A DNA stretch of 64,000 bases, from contig NZ_LR733284.1 in assembly GCF_902506375.1 (NCBI RefSeq), forward strand, positions 2,465,092 through 2,529,091, read 5' to 3'. Every line of letters begins with the position of its first letter. Positions within the stretch are counted from its first letter, which is position 1. Of this stretch, positions 43,987 through 54,283 are shown one piece after another. The position numbers and the translations under genes were made by a program. The notes under the pieces are model-generated. The model made no database searches. It was given only the letters and a program-made list of their open reading frames with translations, and was not told the DNA's origin. The DNA comes from Microbacterium sp. 8M. GTDB lineage: Bacteria; Actinomycetota; Actinomycetes; Actinomycetales; Microbacteriaceae.

Positions 43987-44418
43987 TCAGTCCTGCGCGG
44001 AGTCCTCCTCGACCCGATACGGGTCGGCGTCGCCCGCGTAGCGGCCCGTGGCGGCCAGCTTCGCGACCTCCTCATCGCGCTCGCGCGCCTGCCGGAGAAG
44101 ATCACTGATGTGGTCAGCGTTCTCCGGGAGCGCATCGGGGATGAACTCGAGCGTCGGGACGAGTCGCACGCCGAGCTGCCGGCCGACCTCCTTGCGGAGG
44201 AGGCCCGTCGCAGAGGCAAGCGCAGCGCCGGACGCCACGCGCTCCTCCTCGGAGCCGAGCACCGTGTAGAACACGGATGCGTGCTGCAGGTCGCCCGTGA
44301 CGCGCACGTCGGTGATCGTCACGAAGCCGAGACGCGGATCCCGCAGCCCCTTCTCGAGCCGCTCGGCGAGGATGACGCGGATCCGATCCGCGAGTCGTGC
44401 CTGTCGTTCTCCGGCCAT
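43987..44418 (-). CDS. rbfA: Ribosome-binding factor A
   Basis: 143 residues. KH-like fold with RQARLADRIRVILAERLEKGLRDPRLGFVTITDVRVTGDLQHASVFYTV and the C-terminal LRKEVGRQLGVRLVPTLEF, both diagnostic. Assists late 30S maturation. Separated from infB by 150 bases that contain a large three-part hairpin (44476-44546). Confidence 0.95.
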   Translation of the reverse strand: MAGERQARLADRIRVILAERLEKGLRDPRLGFVTITDVRVTGDLQHASVFYTVLGSEEERVASGAALASATGLLRKEVGRQLGVRLVPTLEFIPDALPENADHISDLLRQARERDEEVAKLAATGRYAGDADPYRVEEDSAQD

Positions 44419-44475
44419 GTCCCTACCCTCTCACCTCTTCTTCCGCCCGCCGCTGAATTGCTGGCGGAGCCGGCA

Positions 44476-44546
44476 GGCACCCTGTGGCGGCCGTTGGGGC
44501 GCCCGCATTAGCGGGCCGGGGCCCCAAAAGGCCGACACAGGGTGCC
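44476..44546 (-). terminator. Long composite hairpin between infB and rbfA
   Basis: Outer arms GGCACCCTGTG (44476-44486) and CACAGGGTGCC (44536-44546) enclose TTGGGGC/GCCCCAA and GCCCGC/GCGGGC, all in register, forming a 71-base hairpin in the middle of a conserved operon. No T tract follows. It may be a partial terminator or a processing/stability element. Confidence 0.6.
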
Positions 44547-44568
44547 GAACGGCGAACCCGCGAGCCAA

Positions 44569-47331
44569 TCAGCCGCGCGGCTTCTCCACCATCTCGGTCG
44601 TCTCGATCTCGTCGCCGACCTGGATGTCGTTGTACTTGCCGAGGCCGATACCCGCCTCGAAGTCCGTGCGGACCTCGGTGACGTCGTCCTTGAAGCGGCG
44701 CAGCGACTCGATGCTCAGACCGTCGGCGATGACCACGCCGTCGCGGATGACGCGCGCCTTGGCGTTGCGCGTGATCGTGCCCGAGCGGACGATGACACCG
44801 GCGATGTTGCCGAACTTCGAGGAGCGGAACACCTCGCGGATCTCGGCGACACCCGACTGGACCTCTTCGAACTCCGGCTTGAGCATGCCCTTGAGGGAGT
44901 TCTCGATCTCGTCGATCGCGGTGTAGATGACCGAGTAGAACCGCACGTCCACGCCCTCGCGGGCAGCGGCCTCGCGGGCCTTCGTGTCGGGGCGGACGTT
45001 GAAGCCCACGATGATCGCGTTGTCGATCGTCGCCAGGTTCACGTCGCTCTCGGTGATCGCACCGACGCCGCGGTGGATGATGCGCAGCTGCACCGAGTCG
45101 TCGACCTCGATCTTGAGCAGCGACTCCTCCAGTGCCTCGACGGCACCGGACACGTCGCCCTTGATGATGAGGTTGAGCGTCTCGACCTTGCCCTCTTCCA
45201 GAGCGCGGGTGAAGTCCTCGAGCGAGATGCGCTTGCGAGCCTTGGCCAGCTGCGCGTTGCGCTCGACGGCCTCGCGCTTCTCCGCGATCTGACGGGCCGT
45301 GCGGTCCTCGTCGGTCACGATGAAGACGTCACCGGCGCGCGGAACCGAGTTCAGACCCTGCACCTGCACCGGGCGGGACGGAGCCGCGGCCTCGACCGCG
45401 TCGCCGTTCTCGTCGATCATGGCGCGCACGCGGCCGTAGGCGGTGCCTGCGACGATCGCGTCGCCCACGCGGAGCGTTCCGGACTGGATGAGCACCGTCG
45501 CGACCGAACCGCGACCCTTGTCGAGCTTCGCCTCGATGGCGATGCCTCGAGCGGCCTTGTTCGGGTTGGCGGTGAGGTCCAGGCCCGCATCCGCGGTGAG
45601 CAGCACGGCGTCCAGGAGCTCCTGGATGCCGGTGCCCGCGCGTGCAGACACGTCGACGAACATGACGTCGCCGCCGTACTCCTCGGCGACCAGGCCGTAC
45701 TCGGTCAGCTGCTGACGCACCTTGGCCGGGTTGGCCTCGGGCTTGTCCACCTTGTTGACCGCGACCACGATCGGCACATTCGCCGCCTGGGCGTGGTTCA
45801 GCGCCTCCACCGTCTGCGGCATGATGCCGTCATCGGCGGCGACCACGAGGATGGCGATGTCGGTCACCTGCGCACCACGGGCACGCATGGCGGTGAACGC
45901 CTCGTGCCCCGGGGTGTCGATGAAGGTGATCGCTCGCTCGATGCCCTCGTGCTCGGTCCACACCTGGTACGCACCGATGTGCTGCGTGATGCCGCCGGCC
46001 TCGCCCTCGATGACGTTGGTCTTGCGGATCGCGTCGAGCAGTCGGGTCTTACCGTGGTCGACGTGGCCCATGACGGTGACCACCGGAGGCCGGATCTCGA
46101 GGTCTTCCTCGCTCTCCGCCTCCAGCTCGGCCTCGAGGTCGAGACCGAAGCCCTCGAGGAGCTCCTTGTCCTCGTCCTCGGGCGACACCATCTGCACCTT
46201 GTAGCCCAGCTCGGCGCCGAGCACCTCGAAGGTGGCCTCGTCCAGCGACTCCGTCGCCGTGGCCATCTCGCCGAGGTTGAAGAGGATCGTGACGAGCGTT
46301 CCGGGCTGGACGGTGTAACCGTTCAGCGCCTCGAGCTTGTCCGCGAAGTCGGCGATGGAGGCACCGCGGCGCAGACGGATCGTCTCGCCATTGCCCTTGG
46401 AGACGTTGACGCCGCCGACGACCGGCGCCGACCGCATCTCGAACTCTTGCCGCTTCGCCCGCCGCGACTTGCGCTGCTTGCTCTTGCCGCCGCCCTTGCC
46501 GAACGCACCGGCGGTACCGCCGCCAGGACCGCGGCCACGGCCGCCACCGCCGGGACGACCGGCGAAACCGCCGGCCGGGGCGCCGCCGGGACGCTGGAAA
46601 CCACCGGCACCGGCACCGGCACCGGGACGACCGGGGCCGCCCGTGCGCTGCTGGAACGGAGCACCGGGACGACCGCCGCCCTGACCCGGACGGCCGGGGC
46701 GACCGGCGCCCTGACCGGGGCGGGGCGCGCCGACGCGCGGGGAGCCGGGACGCGGTGCCTGCGGGCGCGGGATGTTGCCCGGGGTCGGGCGCTGGCCCAT
46801 CCCCTGCTGCGACGCGAACGGGTTGTTGCCCGGACGGGGGCCCGCGGGGCGCTGGCCCATGCCCTGAGACGACGCGAACGGGTTGTTGCCCGGACGCGGC
46901 GCGCCGGGCTTGGGCGCGGCCGAGCCACCGGGCTTGGGCGCGGCCGAACCGCCGGGCTTGGGTGCCGCGGGCTTCTCCGCAGCGGGGGCCGCGGGGGCGG
47001 CCGGTGCGGAGGGAGCCGCCGGCTTGGCCGCCGCGGGCGCGGCCTCGGCCGGCTTGGCCGGGCCGGGCTTGGGACCGGGGGTCGGCGCCTTCGGACCGGG
47101 CTTGGGCGCACCAGGGGTGGCCGCGCTCTTCGCAGGGGCGGCCGCCGGGGCCGGCGCGCCGGCGGGCTTGTCGGCCTCGATGGCAGCGCGCAGCTTGCGC
47201 GCCACCGGAGGCTCGATGGTGGATGAGGGGGACTTCACGAACTCGCCGAGCTCCTTGAGCTTCGCGAGTGCGAACTTGCTGTCGACGCCGAGTTCAGCGG
47301 CGATCTCGTGCACGCGTGGTTTACCAGCCAC
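44569..47331 (-). CDS. infB: Translation initiation factor IF-2
   Basis: 920 residues. N-terminal IF2-N motif [28 protein letters not shown], then about 250 residues rich in Pro/Ala/Gly/Arg with repeated [21 protein letters not shown] units (typical of actinobacteria), a GTPase domain with [15 protein letters not shown] (about 424-438), DTPGHEAF and NKVDKP, and C-terminal initiator-tRNA domains. Brings fMet-tRNA to the 30S subunit. GTG start at 47331 follows AGGAG. Internal start sites giving shorter forms are possible but not evident. Confidence 0.97.
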   Translation of the reverse strand: MAGKPRVHEIAAELGVDSKFALAKLKELGEFVKSPSSTIEPPVARKLRAAIEADKPAGAPAPAAAPAKSAATPGAPKPGPKAPTPGPKPGPAKPAEAAPAAAKPAAPSAPAAPAAPAAEKPAAPKPGGSAAPKPGGSAAPKPGAPRPGNNPFASSQGMGQRPAGPRPGNNPFASQQGMGQRPTPGNIPRPQAPRPGSPRVGAPRPGQGAGRPGRPGQGGGRPGAPFQQRTGGPGRPGAGAGAGGFQRPGGAPAGGFAGRPGGGGRGRGPGGGTAGAFGKGGGKSKQRKSRRAKRQEFEMRSAPVVGGVNVSKGNGETIRLRRGASIADFADKLEALNGYTVQPGTLVTILFNLGEMATATESLDEATFEVLGAELGYKVQMVSPEDEDKELLEGFGLDLEAELEAESEEDLEIRPPVVTVMGHVDHGKTRLLDAIRKTNVIEGEAGGITQHIGAYQVWTEHEGIERAITFIDTPGHEAFTAMRARGAQVTDIAILVVAADDGIMPQTVEALNHAQAANVPIVVAVNKVDKPEANPAKVRQQLTEYGLVAEEYGGDVMFVDVSARAGTGIQELLDAVLLTADAGLDLTANPNKAARGIAIEAKLDKGRGSVATVLIQSGTLRVGDAIVAGTAYGRVRAMIDENGDAVEAAAPSRPVQVQGLNSVPRAGDVFIVTDEDRTARQIAEKREAVERNAQLAKARKRISLEDFTRALEEGKVETLNLIIKGDVSGAVEALEESLLKIEVDDSVQLRIIHRGVGAITESDVNLATIDNAIIVGFNVRPDTKAREAAAREGVDVRFYSVIYTAIDEIENSLKGMLKPEFEEVQSGVAEIREVFRSSKFGNIAGVIVRSGTITRNAKARVIRDGVVIADGLSIESLRRFKDDVTEVRTDFEAGIGLGKYNDIQVGDEIETTEMVEKPRG

Positions 47332-47390
47332 AATTCTCCTGTCAGGGTCGGTCGGCCCTGGCAGGGCAGACCACTAGTCGCGGACGGGTC

Positions 47391-47681
47391 TCATTTCGAG
47401 CCGTTCACTTTGTTTCCATAGCCGTTCAGCCGTTTCTCGAGGGTCTGCATGTTCTCTGCTTCCGGGAATTCCAGGGCAGTGGACACACGGAGCGCACGGG
47501 CGAAGGCGCGGCGCCGCAGAGCGGTCTCCACGCACTCCGGCGCCGGATGCACCCACGCACCCCGTCCCGGCATCACAGCGTTCTCGTCGAAGACGAGTGA
47601 GCCGTTCCGGATGACCACCCTGAGCAGGGAGGCACGAGATGCACGAGCGCGGCAACCGACACACGTTCGTACAGGTTCCAT
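47391..47681 (-). CDS. ylxR: YlxR family (RNA-binding) protein
   Basis: 96 residues. MEPVRTCVGCRARASRASLLRVV is the YlxR signature with the CVGCR motif; GRGAWVHPAPECVETALRRRAFARAL follows. YlxR proteins bind RNA and have been linked to RNase P in Firmicutes. ATG 47681 follows GAGG at seven bases; the longer frame from 47732 overlaps non-conserved sequence. Lies between nusA and infB as in most bacteria. Confidence 0.9.
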   Translation of the reverse strand: MEPVRTCVGCRARASRASLLRVVIRNGSLVFDENAVMPGRGAWVHPAPECVETALRRRAFARALRVSTALEFPEAENMQTLEKRLNGYGNKVNGSK

Positions 47682-47744
47682 GTTACACCTCGGATCCTGA
47701 GCGCCGGCGCGCAGCGCCGGTTCGGCGCACACCGGGTCGGGACG

Positions 47745-48731
47745 TCACGCGTCGAGGATCGAGTCCGGCTGGATGTCGATCTTGGCGCCGGTGAGCTTGG
47801 CGGCGAGGCGGGCGTTCTGCCCTTCCTTGCCGATCGCGAGCGACAGCTGGTAGTCGGGGACGAGCGCGCGCACGGCCTTGGTTCCCGCATCCAAGACGAA
47901 GGCGCTGGTCACCTTGGCGGGAGACAACGCGTGCGCGACGAACGTCGCCAGATCCTGGTGGTAGTCGACGATGTCGATCTTCTCCCCCGCCAGCTCCTCG
48001 GTGACGGCGCGGACGCGTCGGCCGAGCTCGCCGATGCAGGCGCCCTTCGCATTGATCGATGGGTCATTCGCCTTCACCGCGATCTTGCTGCGATGTCCGG
48101 CCTCGCGCGCGAGCGCCACGATCTCGACCAGGCCGGCCGCGATCTCGGGCACTTCGAGCGCGAAGAGCTTGCGGACCAGTCCGGGATGGGTCCGGGAGAC
48201 CGTGATCGAGGGGCCCTTGGCGCCCTTGGCCACCGAGGTCACGTAGACGCGGATGCGCGAGCCGTGGGTGTACTCCTCCCCGGGCACCTGCTCCTCGGGC
48301 GGGAGGATCGCCTCGACGGATCCGAGGTCGACGTGGATCATGCGCGGGTTCGGGCCCTGCTGGATCACGCCGGCGACGATGTCGCCCTCCTTGCCGCGGA
48401 ACTCGCCCAGCACCGCGTCGTCGGCGATGTCGCGCAGGCGCTGCCCGATGACCTGCTTCGCGGCGAAGGCGGCGATCCGGCCGAAATCATCCGGCGTGGA
48501 GTCCTCCTCGCCGATGATGACGCCCTCTTCGTCGCGCACCGGCACCAGCACGGCCACGTGGCCGGTCTTGCGGTCGAGCTCGACACGGGCGCCTTCGGTC
48601 AGGGAGCCCTCGTTCGACTCGTGCTTGGCGTAGGCGGTCAGGACGGCCTGTTCGATGATCGCGACCAGCTCGTCGAAGGGGATCTCCTTCTCCCGCTCGA
48701 TCGTGCGCAGCAATCCGAGATCGATATCCAT
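47745..48731 (-). CDS. nusA: Transcription termination/antitermination factor NusA
   Basis: 328 residues, the short actinobacterial form. N-terminal RNAP-binding domain (MDIDLGLLRTIEREKEIPFDELVAIIEQAVLTAY), an S1 domain (about 110-180) and two KH domains ending IGKEGQNARLAAKLTGAKIDI. ATG 48731 follows GGGAGG. It is the first gene of nusA-ylxR-infB-rbfA here; rimP, usually just upstream, is replaced by a divergent amine oxidase gene. Confidence 0.96.
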   Translation of the reverse strand: MDIDLGLLRTIEREKEIPFDELVAIIEQAVLTAYAKHESNEGSLTEGARVELDRKTGHVAVLVPVRDEEGVIIGEEDSTPDDFGRIAAFAAKQVIGQRLRDIADDAVLGEFRGKEGDIVAGVIQQGPNPRMIHVDLGSVEAILPPEEQVPGEEYTHGSRIRVYVTSVAKGAKGPSITVSRTHPGLVRKLFALEVPEIAAGLVEIVALAREAGHRSKIAVKANDPSINAKGACIGELGRRVRAVTEELAGEKIDIVDYHQDLATFVAHALSPAKVTSAFVLDAGTKAVRALVPDYQLSLAIGKEGQNARLAAKLTGAKIDIQPDSILDA

Positions 48732-48865
48732 GACGGCCTCCCTGTTCAGCTCTCGTCGGCGCACACCCGCACGCACGACATCCGTACAACGATACCCTGG
48801 CGACACCCGCCGCGGCGAAGCCGCCGACGACCTCGATCCCGACGGCGGAGTCCGGAGGAGGATGC

Positions 48866-50221
48866 GTGCCCGAGTTCGACACGGTCGTCGTGGGCGCCGG
48901 TATGGCCGGTGCGACCGCGGCACGACTGCTCACCGACGCCGGGCAGCGGGTGGTCCTGCTGGAGGCGCGGACCCGTGTCGGCGGCCGGATGCATACCGAC
49001 CGCGCCGCCGGCTTCCCGGTCGATCTCGGCGCGTCCTGGATCCACGGGATCGAGCGCTCCCCGCTGTGGGACCTGGTGCAGGCCCTCGGAATCCCGACGG
49101 TGGAGTTCACGGTGGGCAGCTTCCAGGCCGGCGGGCGCCCGATCGCCGATTTCGACGGCACCGGACGGCGCATGTCCGCGGCCGAGAGCGAACGCTGGGT
49201 GTCCGAGGTCGCGATGGCCGACCGCGCTGTGGAGCGCGAGATCGCACGCTCCTCCCCCGGTGACACGTATCGGGAGGTCACCGAGCGGGCCCTTGACGGC
49301 CTGGAGCGTCTCGAGGATGCGATGGATCCGGAGCGCATCGACGAGATCCGCGAGTTCTTCCGGCACCGCGTGGAAGAGCAGTGCGGCGCCTGGATCGGCG
49401 ACCTCGACGCCCACGGGCTCGATGAGGATGCGATCGATGGCGACGAGGTGATCTTCCCGCGCGGCTACGACGAGCTGCCGACACGGATCGCGGCGGGTCT
49501 CGACGTGCGGCTGTCCCACGTGGTGAATCGAGTGGAGCGCGGCGCGGACGGAGTGCGGGTGGACACCGACCGCGGCGCGTTCACGGCGGAGCAGGTCGTC
49601 GTGACCGTGCCGCTCGGCGTGCTGAAAGCGGGCGGGATCGTCTTCGATCCGCCGCTGCCCGACGATGTCGCAGGACCGATCGACCGGCTCGGGATGGGCA
49701 TCTTCAACAAGATCTTCCTGCAGTTCCCCGAGCGCTTCTGGGAGGAAGGGGTCTACGCGATCCGAGCCCTGGGCGAGTCCGGGGAGCACTGGCACTCCTG
49801 GTACGACGTGTCGGCGATCAGCGGGCGCCCCACGCTGCTGACCTTCGCCGCCGGTCCGCTCGGCCGCCGCATGCAGACGCTCTCCGACGACGAGGTCGTG
49901 CGCGACGTGGCACGTGCCCTTGGCTCGCTCTACGGGGACATCCCCGCCCCGGACGCGCAGTGGATCACCCGCTGGGCCCAGGATCCGTACACGCTCGGCT
50001 CCTACTCGTACCTCGCGAACGGATCCTCGCACGCAGACCACGACGCCCTGTCCGGGCCGGTCGACGGAGTGCTCCACTTCGCCGGCGAGGCGACCTGGGG
50101 CGCCGAGCCGGCGACCGTCGGCGGCGCCTACGCCTCGGGGGTCCGTGCCGCGGAGCGCATCCTGGGGCGCCCGGTGGATCTCACCGCATTCGCTGAGGGG
50201 GTCCGGCACGGCGGGGCGTGA
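48866..50221 (+). CDS. Flavin monoamine oxidase-like FAD enzyme
   Basis: 451 residues. Rossmann FAD site VVVGAGMAGATAARLL (Gly10-x-Gly12-x2-Gly15), ARTRVGGRMHT, LGASWIHG, a long substrate domain and the C-terminal FAD motif HFAGEATWGAEPATVGGAYASGVRAA. Oxidises amines to aldehydes with H2O2 release; plant-type polyamine oxidase and bacterial homologues share this layout. Substrate unknown. GTG start at 48866 with GGAGGAG upstream. Divergent from nusA (134-base gap) and convergent with the LOG gene (13 bases). Confidence 0.87.
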   Translation: MPEFDTVVVGAGMAGATAARLLTDAGQRVVLLEARTRVGGRMHTDRAAGFPVDLGASWIHGIERSPLWDLVQALGIPTVEFTVGSFQAGGRPIADFDGTGRRMSAAESERWVSEVAMADRAVEREIARSSPGDTYREVTERALDGLERLEDAMDPERIDEIREFFRHRVEEQCGAWIGDLDAHGLDEDAIDGDEVIFPRGYDELPTRIAAGLDVRLSHVVNRVERGADGVRVDTDRGAFTAEQVVVTVPLGVLKAGGIVFDPPLPDDVAGPIDRLGMGIFNKIFLQFPERFWEEGVYAIRALGESGEHWHSWYDVSAISGRPTLLTFAAGPLGRRMQTLSDDEVVRDVARALGSLYGDIPAPDAQWITRWAQDPYTLGSYSYLANGSSHADHDALSGPVDGVLHFAGEATWGAEPATVGGAYASGVRAAERILGRPVDLTAFAEGVRHGGA

Positions 50222-50234
50222 CGCTCCGTCTCAC

Positions 50235-51275
50235 TCAGCGCTCCGGGGCGGATCCGAGGCGGTTGATCGCGCCGATGAGGCGGAACAGGCCGCCGACGGC
50301 ACGCTGGTTCAGATGCAGGCAGATCCGCGGGAGTTCCAGCGCATCCTGGTCTGCGAGTTCCGCGGGCTGCGGCCCGCACGCCTCGATCCGCCCGGGCGCG
50401 AGCAGGGTCCCGAACTGCGTGTTGAGCTGCGCGATCTCGTCGGGCGTCGGCTCGGCGCGCAGCCGCATCACCAGCAGGTCGCCGACCCAGCGCAGCGAGT
50501 CGTAGTTGCGCCAGAAACCGGTGATGACCGCCGTCGCCTCAGCGACGGAGTCGGTGATCGTCACGCGGTCGAAGTCTCCCGGCGAGATCACCCCGGTGGG
50601 CGCCAGCTCCTCGCGCACGAATCGCTCGAGGCCGTGCCAGAACCCGCCGCCGGGCTGATCCAGGAGCACGATCGGCATCGGCTCGGCCTTCCCGGTCTGC
50701 TGCAGGGTGAGCAGTTCGAACATCTCGTCCAACGTGCCGAAGCCGCCCGGCAGGCAGATGAAGCCGCGCGACTCCTTCATGAGCATGAGTTTGCGCGTGA
50801 AGAAGTACTTCATCGCCACGACGTGCTCCTGCTCGGCGACGATCGTATTGGCCTTCTCCTCGAAGGGGAGACGGATGGAGACTCCGAGAGAGCGCTCCGG
50901 CCCGGCGCCCTCGGCGGCGGCCTGCATGATTCCCGGGCCGGCGCCGGTCACCACCATCCACCCCTCCGCGGCGAGCGCGGCGGCAACGTCGCGCGCCTGC
51001 CGGTACAGGGGGTCGTCCTGAAGCGTGCGAGCGGATCCGAACACCGTCACCTTGGAGACGCCGTGGAACGGCGCGAACAGGCGGAACGCATCGCGCATCT
51101 CGCTGAGCGCAGCCGAGGCGATCTTCAGGTCGAGCCGATCCGTGCGATCCTCGCCGAGCAGCACCGCGGTCTGCAGCATCCGCAGCACGAGGCGCCGGTC
51201 GGCATACACCCCGGCGTCGTCGAGCACGGCGTTGATCTCGGCGCGCAGAGTCGGCGGCAGCAGTTCTTCGGTCAT
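50235..51275 (-). CDS. LOG/TIGR00730-type nucleotide-binding protein
   Basis: 346 residues. Rossmann-type lysine-decarboxylase-like fold with FGSARTLQDDPLY, GAGPGIMQAAAEGAG (111-125) and PGGFGTLDEMFE (176-187, Glu184), the motifs of LOG phosphoribohydrolases that release cytokinin-type bases from nucleotides; many bacterial members have unclear substrates. About 65 extra N-terminal and 90 extra C-terminal residues make it longer than the usual 180-230. Downstream of the cupin gene in the same direction. Confidence 0.82.
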   Translation of the reverse strand: MTEELLPPTLRAEINAVLDDAGVYADRRLVLRMLQTAVLLGEDRTDRLDLKIASAALSEMRDAFRLFAPFHGVSKVTVFGSARTLQDDPLYRQARDVAAALAAEGWMVVTGAGPGIMQAAAEGAGPERSLGVSIRLPFEEKANTIVAEQEHVVAMKYFFTRKLMLMKESRGFICLPGGFGTLDEMFELLTLQQTGKAEPMPIVLLDQPGGGFWHGLERFVREELAPTGVISPGDFDRVTITDSVAEATAVITGFWRNYDSLRWVGDLLVMRLRAEPTPDEIAQLNTQFGTLLAPGRIEACGPQPAELADQDALELPRICLHLNQRAVGGLFRLIGAINRLGSAPER

Positions 51276-51346
51276 GCTCCCAGCGTGTCACGCGCGCGGG
51301 AACGCGGGGTGCCGCCGCGCGGGCGGGCGCAGCGGCGCCGTCTGCG

Positions 51347-51787
51347 TCAGTCCGCCGCACCCCAGGGCATCGGTCGCTCGGGCAGGCGCGCGCTGTCGTC
51401 GGGAAGGTGCGGCAGCGCCTCGCCGCCGGCGCGGATGCAGAGCCAGCGCAGCTCGCCGGGGCTGTCGGGCCGGGCGCGCCAGGTGCGCGGCACGTCCTGC
51501 CCCACGCGTACGACCGTGCCGGGGCCGACCTCGACGATGTCGTCGCCGACGCCCATCTGACCGCGCCCGGCGAGGAAGACGTAGAGCTCCTCGATGCGGG
51601 AGTGGGTGTGCCAGTAGCCCGCCTCCTCCCCCGGCTCCAGCGCGTTCGCGGTCATGCCGATGTACTGCATCGACAGCTCGTGGTCGACGACGCGGCGGCC
51701 GTCGCGCGAGCGTGACGGGTCGAACCCGCCGTAGTGCGCGCGCCACTTCTCCGGCGCGCCGATCTCCGCGACCTCGTAATCCGTCAT
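51347..51787 (-). CDS. Cupin domain protein
   Basis: 146 residues. A single cupin: LEPGEEAGYWHTHSRIEELYVFLAGRGQMGVGDDIVEVGPGTVVRVGQDVPRTWRA carries the first metal motif (G..HTHSRIEELYVFLAG). The second conserved motif is weak. Family members bind small ligands or act as sugar or plant-hormone-like sensors; no role can be assigned. Overlaps the PNPOx-like gene by four bases (51784-51787). Confidence 0.8.
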   Translation of the reverse strand: MTDYEVAEIGAPEKWRAHYGGFDPSRSRDGRRVVDHELSMQYIGMTANALEPGEEAGYWHTHSRIEELYVFLAGRGQMGVGDDIVEVGPGTVVRVGQDVPRTWRARPDSPGELRWLCIRAGGEALPHLPDDSARLPERPMPWGAAD

Positions 51788-52404
51788 GCTTCCTCCCTCT
51801 CGTCCGTGCCCTCGTCGGTTCGTGGCCCTTCGCCCTCGCCCGTCCGCCAAGTGTGCGACCAACCGTCGCCATTCCGCGTGTAGACGATGCGCGTGTGCCG
51901 GCGGTCCTGCGCGCCCTGCCAGAACTCGATCCGGCTCGGCACGATCCGCCACAGCACCCAGTCGCCCTCGGTCACTCCCGCACGAGCCGCCGCCGAGCGC
52001 GCGGCGAGATCCGCAGCGCTCTCCTCGGCCGTCCCCTCCTGCACCGGACCGCGCACCCGTACGGCGCGCAGCACGGGCTGCCACCAGAAGTTCAGCGCCG
52101 CCGCCGGATTCGTCGCGAGCTGACGACCCTTGGCGGACGAGCGGGAACCCGCGAACGCCCAGCCGCGCTCTCCGACATCCTTGAGGATGAGCGTGCGCGC
52201 GTCCGGCACGCCGTCGGCGTCGACCGTCGCCAGGGTCGCTGCGTGCGGCTCGGCCACCCCCGCCTCGGCCGCAGTAGCGATCCAGTTCAGGAACAGGGCG
52301 ACCGGATCGCCCGTCACCGACGCGGGGTGCAGCGGCGGAGCGGATCCGGTGAGCGACGGGCGTGCCCGGAGCCAGGAGGCAGGCGTGGTGTCCATGCTCC
52401 CCAT
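51784..52404 (-). CDS. pdxH: Pyridoxamine 5'-phosphate oxidase family protein
   Basis: 206 residues. LVDADG-type opening AATLATVDADGVPDARTLILKDV, ERGWAFAGSRSSAKGRQLATNPAAALNFWWQP and the C-terminal RIEFWQGAQDRRHTRIVYTR all match PNPOx. Oxidises pyridoxine or pyridoxamine phosphate to pyridoxal phosphate with FMN. The C-terminal 25 residues are an acidic low-complexity extension not usual for PdxH, so a related flavin enzyme cannot be excluded. Two starts, 52404 and 52395, are possible. Confidence 0.8.
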   Translation of the reverse strand: MGSMDTTPASWLRARPSLTGSAPPLHPASVTGDPVALFLNWIATAAEAGVAEPHAATLATVDADGVPDARTLILKDVGERGWAFAGSRSSAKGRQLATNPAAALNFWWQPVLRAVRVRGPVQEGTAEESAADLAARSAAARAGVTEGDWVLWRIVPSRIEFWQGAQDRRHTRIVYTRNGDGWSHTWRTGEGEGPRTDEGTDEREEA

Positions 52405-52455
52405 CCTGCCTCTGCAGCAGGGGGCGACGGGCTCAGCGCGCCGAACCCTCGACGC

Positions 52456-54213
52456 TCAGCGCGCGGTGAGCTGCTGCAGCGCCTCGGCGATCGCGACCGT
52501 GTCGCGCTCCCCCGTGCGGCGGTCCCACAGCTCGACCTGTCCATCGGCCGCACCTCGCCCGACGACGAGCACGCGCGGCACGCCCACGAGCTCCGCGTCA
52601 CCGAACTTCACGCCCGGGGAGACCTTGGGTCGGTCGTCGTAGAGCACGTCGAGACCCGCGGACTCGAGCTGCGCGGCGACGTCCTCGGCCACCTCGAAGG
52701 CGACCTGGTCCCGGCCCGCCGCGACGACGTGCACGTCGAACGGCGCGACCGACGCCGGCCAGATCAGGCCCTTGTCGTCGTTGTTGAGTTCGGCGATGAT
52801 CGCCAGGATCCGGGTGACACCGATGCCGTACGAGCCCATGGTGACGGTGACGAGCTTGCCGTTCTCGTCGAGCACCTTCAGGCCCAGCGCCTCCGCGTAC
52901 TTGCGCCCCAGCTGGAACACATGGCCGATCTCCATGCCGCGCGCGAGATGCACCGGACCGGATCCGTCCGGCGCGGGGTCGCCCTCGCGCACATCGGCGA
53001 TCTCCACGACGCCGTCCGCCGCGAAGTCGCGCCCCGCGACCACGGAGTGCGCGTGCTTCTGGTCGATGTTGGCGCCCGTGATCCAGCTCGTGCCCTCGAC
53101 GACCCGGGGATCGACCAGGTAGCGGATCCCGGTCGCGGACTCCTCCCCGAGAATCGCCCCGGTCGGCGACCAGGGCCCGATGTAGCCCTTCACGAGCAGC
53201 GGGTTGTTCTCGAAGTCGTCCGCCGTCGCCGGCTCGACCTCGGCGGGGGCGAAGGCCACCTCGGCCCGCTTCTCGTCGACCTCGCGGTCACCAGGGATGC
53301 CCACCACGACGAGCTCACGGGTTCCGTCCAGGTGGGTCAGCGCGAGCACCACGTTCTTCAGGGTGTCGGCGGCGGTGTACTCGCCGTCGAGGTTCGCGTT
53401 GCAGTGCGCGACGAGCGTCTCGATCGTGGGAGTGTTCGGGGAGTCGAAGATCACCGGAGCGCCGTCGGCGTCGTACGGCACGGGGTCGGGCGCCACCGTG
53501 GAGAACGCCTCGACGTTCGCCGCGTAACCGCCCTCCGAGCGCACGAACGTGTCCTCGCCGACGGGCGTCGGGTGCAGGAACTCCTCGCTGCGGGACCCGC
53601 CCATCGCGCCGGCGTCGGCCTGGACGATGACGTACTCGAGGCCGAGGCGCTGGAAGATGCGCTCATAGGCGTCGCGCTGCGCCTGGTAGCTGGTCTCGAG
53701 GCCCGCGTCGGACGCATCGAACGAATAGGCGTCCTTCATCGTGAACTCGCGCCCGCGCAGGAGCCCGGCGCGGGGTCGGGCCTCGTCGCGGTACTTGTCC
53801 TGGATCTGGTAGATCGTCAGCGGCAGATCCTTGTACGACGAGTACAGATCCTTGACGAGCAGGGTGAACGCCTCCTCGTGCGTGGGCGCGAGCAGGTAGT
53901 CGCCGCCCTTGCGGTCCTGCAGACGGAACAGCAGGTCGCCGTACTCCTCCCAGCGCCCGGTCGCCTCGTATGCCTCGCGCGGCATGAGCGCGGGGAAGTG
54001 CACCTCCTGCGCACCGGCCGCCGCCATCTCCTCACGGATGACGGACTCGATCTTCGCCTTCACGCGAAGCCCCAGCGGCAGCCACGCGAAGATGCCCGCG
54101 GCCTGCGGTCGAATGTACCCGGCGCGGATCAGGAGCTTGTGGCTCGCGACCTCGGCGCCGGCCGGGTCTTCACGGAGCGTGCGGAGGAAGAAGTTCGAGA
54201 GACGAGTCACCAC
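52456..54213 (-). CDS. proS: Prolyl-tRNA synthetase
   Basis: 585 residues, the bacterial-type enzyme with an insertion domain. Class II motifs: [41 protein letters not shown] motif 1, [21 protein letters not shown] (motif 2) and the C-terminal [15 protein letters not shown] (motif 3). Charges tRNA-Pro. GTG at 54213 follows TAGACT (54220-54225) at six bases, a leaderless layout; a second GTG codon follows immediately. Confidence 0.97.
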   Translation of the reverse strand: MVTRLSNFFLRTLREDPAGAEVASHKLLIRAGYIRPQAAGIFAWLPLGLRVKAKIESVIREEMAAAGAQEVHFPALMPREAYEATGRWEEYGDLLFRLQDRKGGDYLLAPTHEEAFTLLVKDLYSSYKDLPLTIYQIQDKYRDEARPRAGLLRGREFTMKDAYSFDASDAGLETSYQAQRDAYERIFQRLGLEYVIVQADAGAMGGSRSEEFLHPTPVGEDTFVRSEGGYAANVEAFSTVAPDPVPYDADGAPVIFDSPNTPTIETLVAHCNANLDGEYTAADTLKNVVLALTHLDGTRELVVVGIPGDREVDEKRAEVAFAPAEVEPATADDFENNPLLVKGYIGPWSPTGAILGEESATGIRYLVDPRVVEGTSWITGANIDQKHAHSVVAGRDFAADGVVEIADVREGDPAPDGSGPVHLARGMEIGHVFQLGRKYAEALGLKVLDENGKLVTVTMGSYGIGVTRILAIIAELNNDDKGLIWPASVAPFDVHVVAAGRDQVAFEVAEDVAAQLESAGLDVLYDDRPKVSPGVKFGDAELVGVPRVLVVGRGAADGQVELWDRRTGERDTVAIAEALQQLTAR

Positions 54214-54230
54214 GGCTCAAGTCTAGTGAG

Positions 54231-54273
54231 GCGCCCGTCCCGCCCCGTGCGCGTTGCAGGGCGGGACGGGCGC
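54231..54273 (-). terminator. Hairpin terminator before proS
   Basis: Perfect 15-bp arms GCGCCCGTCCCGCCC / GGGCGGGACGGGCGC with a 13-base loop. It ends the PEP-mutase-like transcript (stop at 54284) and keeps it from reading into proS. Confidence 0.75.
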
Positions 54274-54283
54274 GCAGCGCGGG

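Noticed and set aside
44542..47226. 894-codon plus-strand frame opposite infB
   Set aside because: Mirrors the repetitive Pro/Ala/Gly coding of IF-2 and lacks any family motif.
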